Source: Anaerococcus porci
GTDB lineage: Bacteria; Bacillota; Clostridia; Tissierellales; Peptoniphilaceae
Direction of reading: 5' to 3'
DNA length: 64,000 nt
Assembly (NCBI RefSeq): GCF_009696575.1
Contig: NZ_VULQ01000001.1
Location: 1-64,000, forward strand
The stretch's first letter is position 1; the number at the start of each line of letters is the position of its first letter. Of this stretch, positions 63,080-64,000 are shown piece after piece. Under the pieces are notes generated by a model. That model searched no databases, was not told the DNA's origin, and saw only the letters and a list, made by a program, of their open reading frames with translations. A program made the translations under genes and the position numbers.

Positions 63080-63632
63080 TTTAGATGAATATAAAGATAA
63101 GCTTATAGATAATATTGGTATAAAAAGATTTAATCATTGCCTTAGGGTTAGAGACTTTGCTTTAAAATTAAACAAAAGACTAGATAATTATAAAATAGAA
63201 ACTGCCGCTATTTTACATGACTGTGCCAAGTATAATGAAAAGTATTACCTAGATAAATACAAAAATTATTGTAATTTTGATAAAGAAATCTTAGAAAACA
63301 AGGCTGTTATTCATGCGTTTTTAGGAAAAATTATTGCTGAGAAAGAGTATAATATTAATGATGAAGAAATTCTAAATGCAATAAAATATCATACAACGGG
63401 AAGAGTTAATATGACGGAGCTTGAAAAAATCATTTTTTTAGCTGATGCATGTGAGGAAAAAAGAAATTATCAAGGAGTAGAAGAAATAAGAAATTTAGCC
63501 TTCAAAGATTTAGATAAAGCTGTATTAAAAACCCTAGATGGTAATATTAAATCTTTAATTGATAGGGGATTAATTATTTTTCCATTAACAATTTTGGCTA
63601 GGAATTACTTATTAAAGGAGAAAAATGGGTAA
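63072..63632 (+). CDS. yqeK: YqeK, HD-domain symmetrical Ap4A hydrolase
   Basis: 186 residues. HD motif: FNHCLRVRDFALKLNKRLD, AAILHDCAKYN (HD pair) and IKYHTTGRVNMTELEKIIFLADA. Members hydrolyse diadenosine tetraphosphate. Standard location between nadD and rsfS. Overlaps both neighbours by eight bases. Confidence 0.94.
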   Translation: MFNLDEYKDKLIDNIGIKRFNHCLRVRDFALKLNKRLDNYKIETAAILHDCAKYNEKYYLDKYKNYCNFDKEILENKAVIHAFLGKIIAEKEYNINDEEILNAIKYHTTGRVNMTELEKIIFLADACEEKRNYQGVEEIRNLAFKDLDKAVLKTLDGNIKSLIDRGLIIFPLTILARNYLLKEKNG

Positions 63633-63936
63633 ATTAGATATAATAATTAAAACGTTAGAAAATAAGCAAGCAAGTAATATAAAAGTAATTGATTTAGAGA
63701 ACAAATCATCAATAGCTGATTATTTTATTATAGCTACTGGTAATTCAATAAATCAAAATAAAGCACTTTTAGAATATATTGAAGAGAATTTAAAAAAGGA
63801 AAACTATGATATACTTTCAGTAGAGGGACTTAGAGATGGAAACTGGATATTAATTGATTGTGGAGATGTAGTAGTCCATATATTCACTTCATCTCAAAGA
63901 AGCTTTTATAATATTGAAGATCTGTGGGAGTCTTAA
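63625..63936 (+). CDS. rsfS: Ribosomal silencing factor RsfS
   Basis: 103 residues. Binds L14 and blocks subunit joining in starvation. Signature VIDLENKSSIADYFIIATGNS, GLRDGNWILIDCGDVVVHIF and FYNIEDLW. Last complete gene in the obg-yhbY-nadD-yqeK-rsfS chain. Confidence 0.96.
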   Translation: MGKLDIIIKTLENKQASNIKVIDLENKSSIADYFIIATGNSINQNKALLEYIEENLKKENYDILSVEGLRDGNWILIDCGDVVVHIFTSSQRSFYNIEDLWES

Positions 63937-63954
63937 TTAATGTAGAGATTAAAA

Positions 63955-64000
63955 ATGGATAATGATAAAAAAGATAAGATAATTATTGCCTTAGCTATTT
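63955..64000 (+). CDS. Start of a gene cut by the window edge
   Basis: An ATG at 63955 opens a frame MDNDKKDKIIIALAI that runs off the end of the window. The N-terminus is charged then hydrophobic, as in a type II membrane protein; a LytR-CpsA-Psr-type protein would fit the common context near rsfS, but this is a guess. GAG about seven bases upstream is a weak ribosome site. Confidence 0.4.
   Translation, partial: MDNDKKDKIIIALAI

Overview
The window looks like chromosome from an AT-rich, Gram-positive anaerobe of the Firmicutes. The best guess is Tissierellia/Peptoniphilaceae, Anaerococcus-like; the genus is a guess from overall gene content. Evidence: strong AAGGAGG-type ribosome sites, many TTGACA/TATAAT-type promoters, HPr with both His15 and Ser46, a CcpA-like regulator, SepF and YlmH, and L27 made with a Prp-cleaved N-terminal extension. 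Most of the window is densely packed core chromosome on the + strand, with short overlaps between neighbouring genes.

Layout. 1-1570: a damaged insertion-sequence locus with a 58-bp tandem duplication, IS3-family orfB and orfA (minus strand) joined by a canonical -1 frameshift site, and end-like motifs of a second IS on both sides. 1570-2250: hairpins and tmRNA (ssrA, minus strand) with its own promoter and terminator. 2348-11830: glycogen operon glgC-glgD-glgA-(phosphorylase-like)-pulA-phosphoglucomutase, ended by a clear terminator. 11942-15210: FHA protein, SEDS glycosyltransferase and class B PBP, facing nadK. 16054-18227: an RluA-type synthase, a promoter-driven structured RNA that resembles 6S RNA, and two envelope-type small proteins (YtxH, DUF948). 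18276-22286: CcpA-like regulator, HPr, Enzyme I and a degenerate kinase-like protein. 22403-28547: YitT, CvfB, a parvulin, a degenerate PepD-like protein, DUF1292, a radical SAM protein and small unknowns. 28549-38706: RluC-type synthase, ThrRS-like/uridine-kinase fusion, glucokinase, a two-component system with a lipoprotein, RdgB, a phosphoesterase, a HAD phosphatase and unknowns. 38748-50497: ruvCAB, queA, tgt, yajC, recJ, RSH (p)ppGpp enzyme, dtd, an MBL hydrolase, aspS and an RseC-like protein. 50520-57477: der, plsY, gpsA, PLPBP, sepF, ylmH, lspA, ung and a convergent YprB-like exonuclease. 57550-63936: cysteine desulfurase and thiI, then L21-Prp-L27-Obg-YhbY-NadD-YqeK-RsfS. A new gene begins at the right edge.

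How the genes fit together. Carbon storage and use are well represented: glucose-1-P activation, chain synthesis, debranching, glucose phosphorylation, and PTS/HPr/CcpA control. Translation and ribosome assembly form the second theme, and cell-wall synthesis and division the third.

No defence island, CRISPR array, prophage or biosynthetic cluster is visible. The most unusual content is subtler. Three genes keep a recognisable enzyme fold while losing the residues that define catalysis: a glycogen phosphorylase homologue with Leu at the PLP-lysine position, a PepD/M20 homologue without metal ligands, and an APH-like kinase without its catalytic Asp. Other points are a 36-bp perfect palindrome that encodes the same C-terminal peptide (IENLEL) in two convergent genes, a likely leaderless mRNA, and the 6S-like RNA. 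All assignments come from reading the sequence and recalled family motifs; no database search was run.
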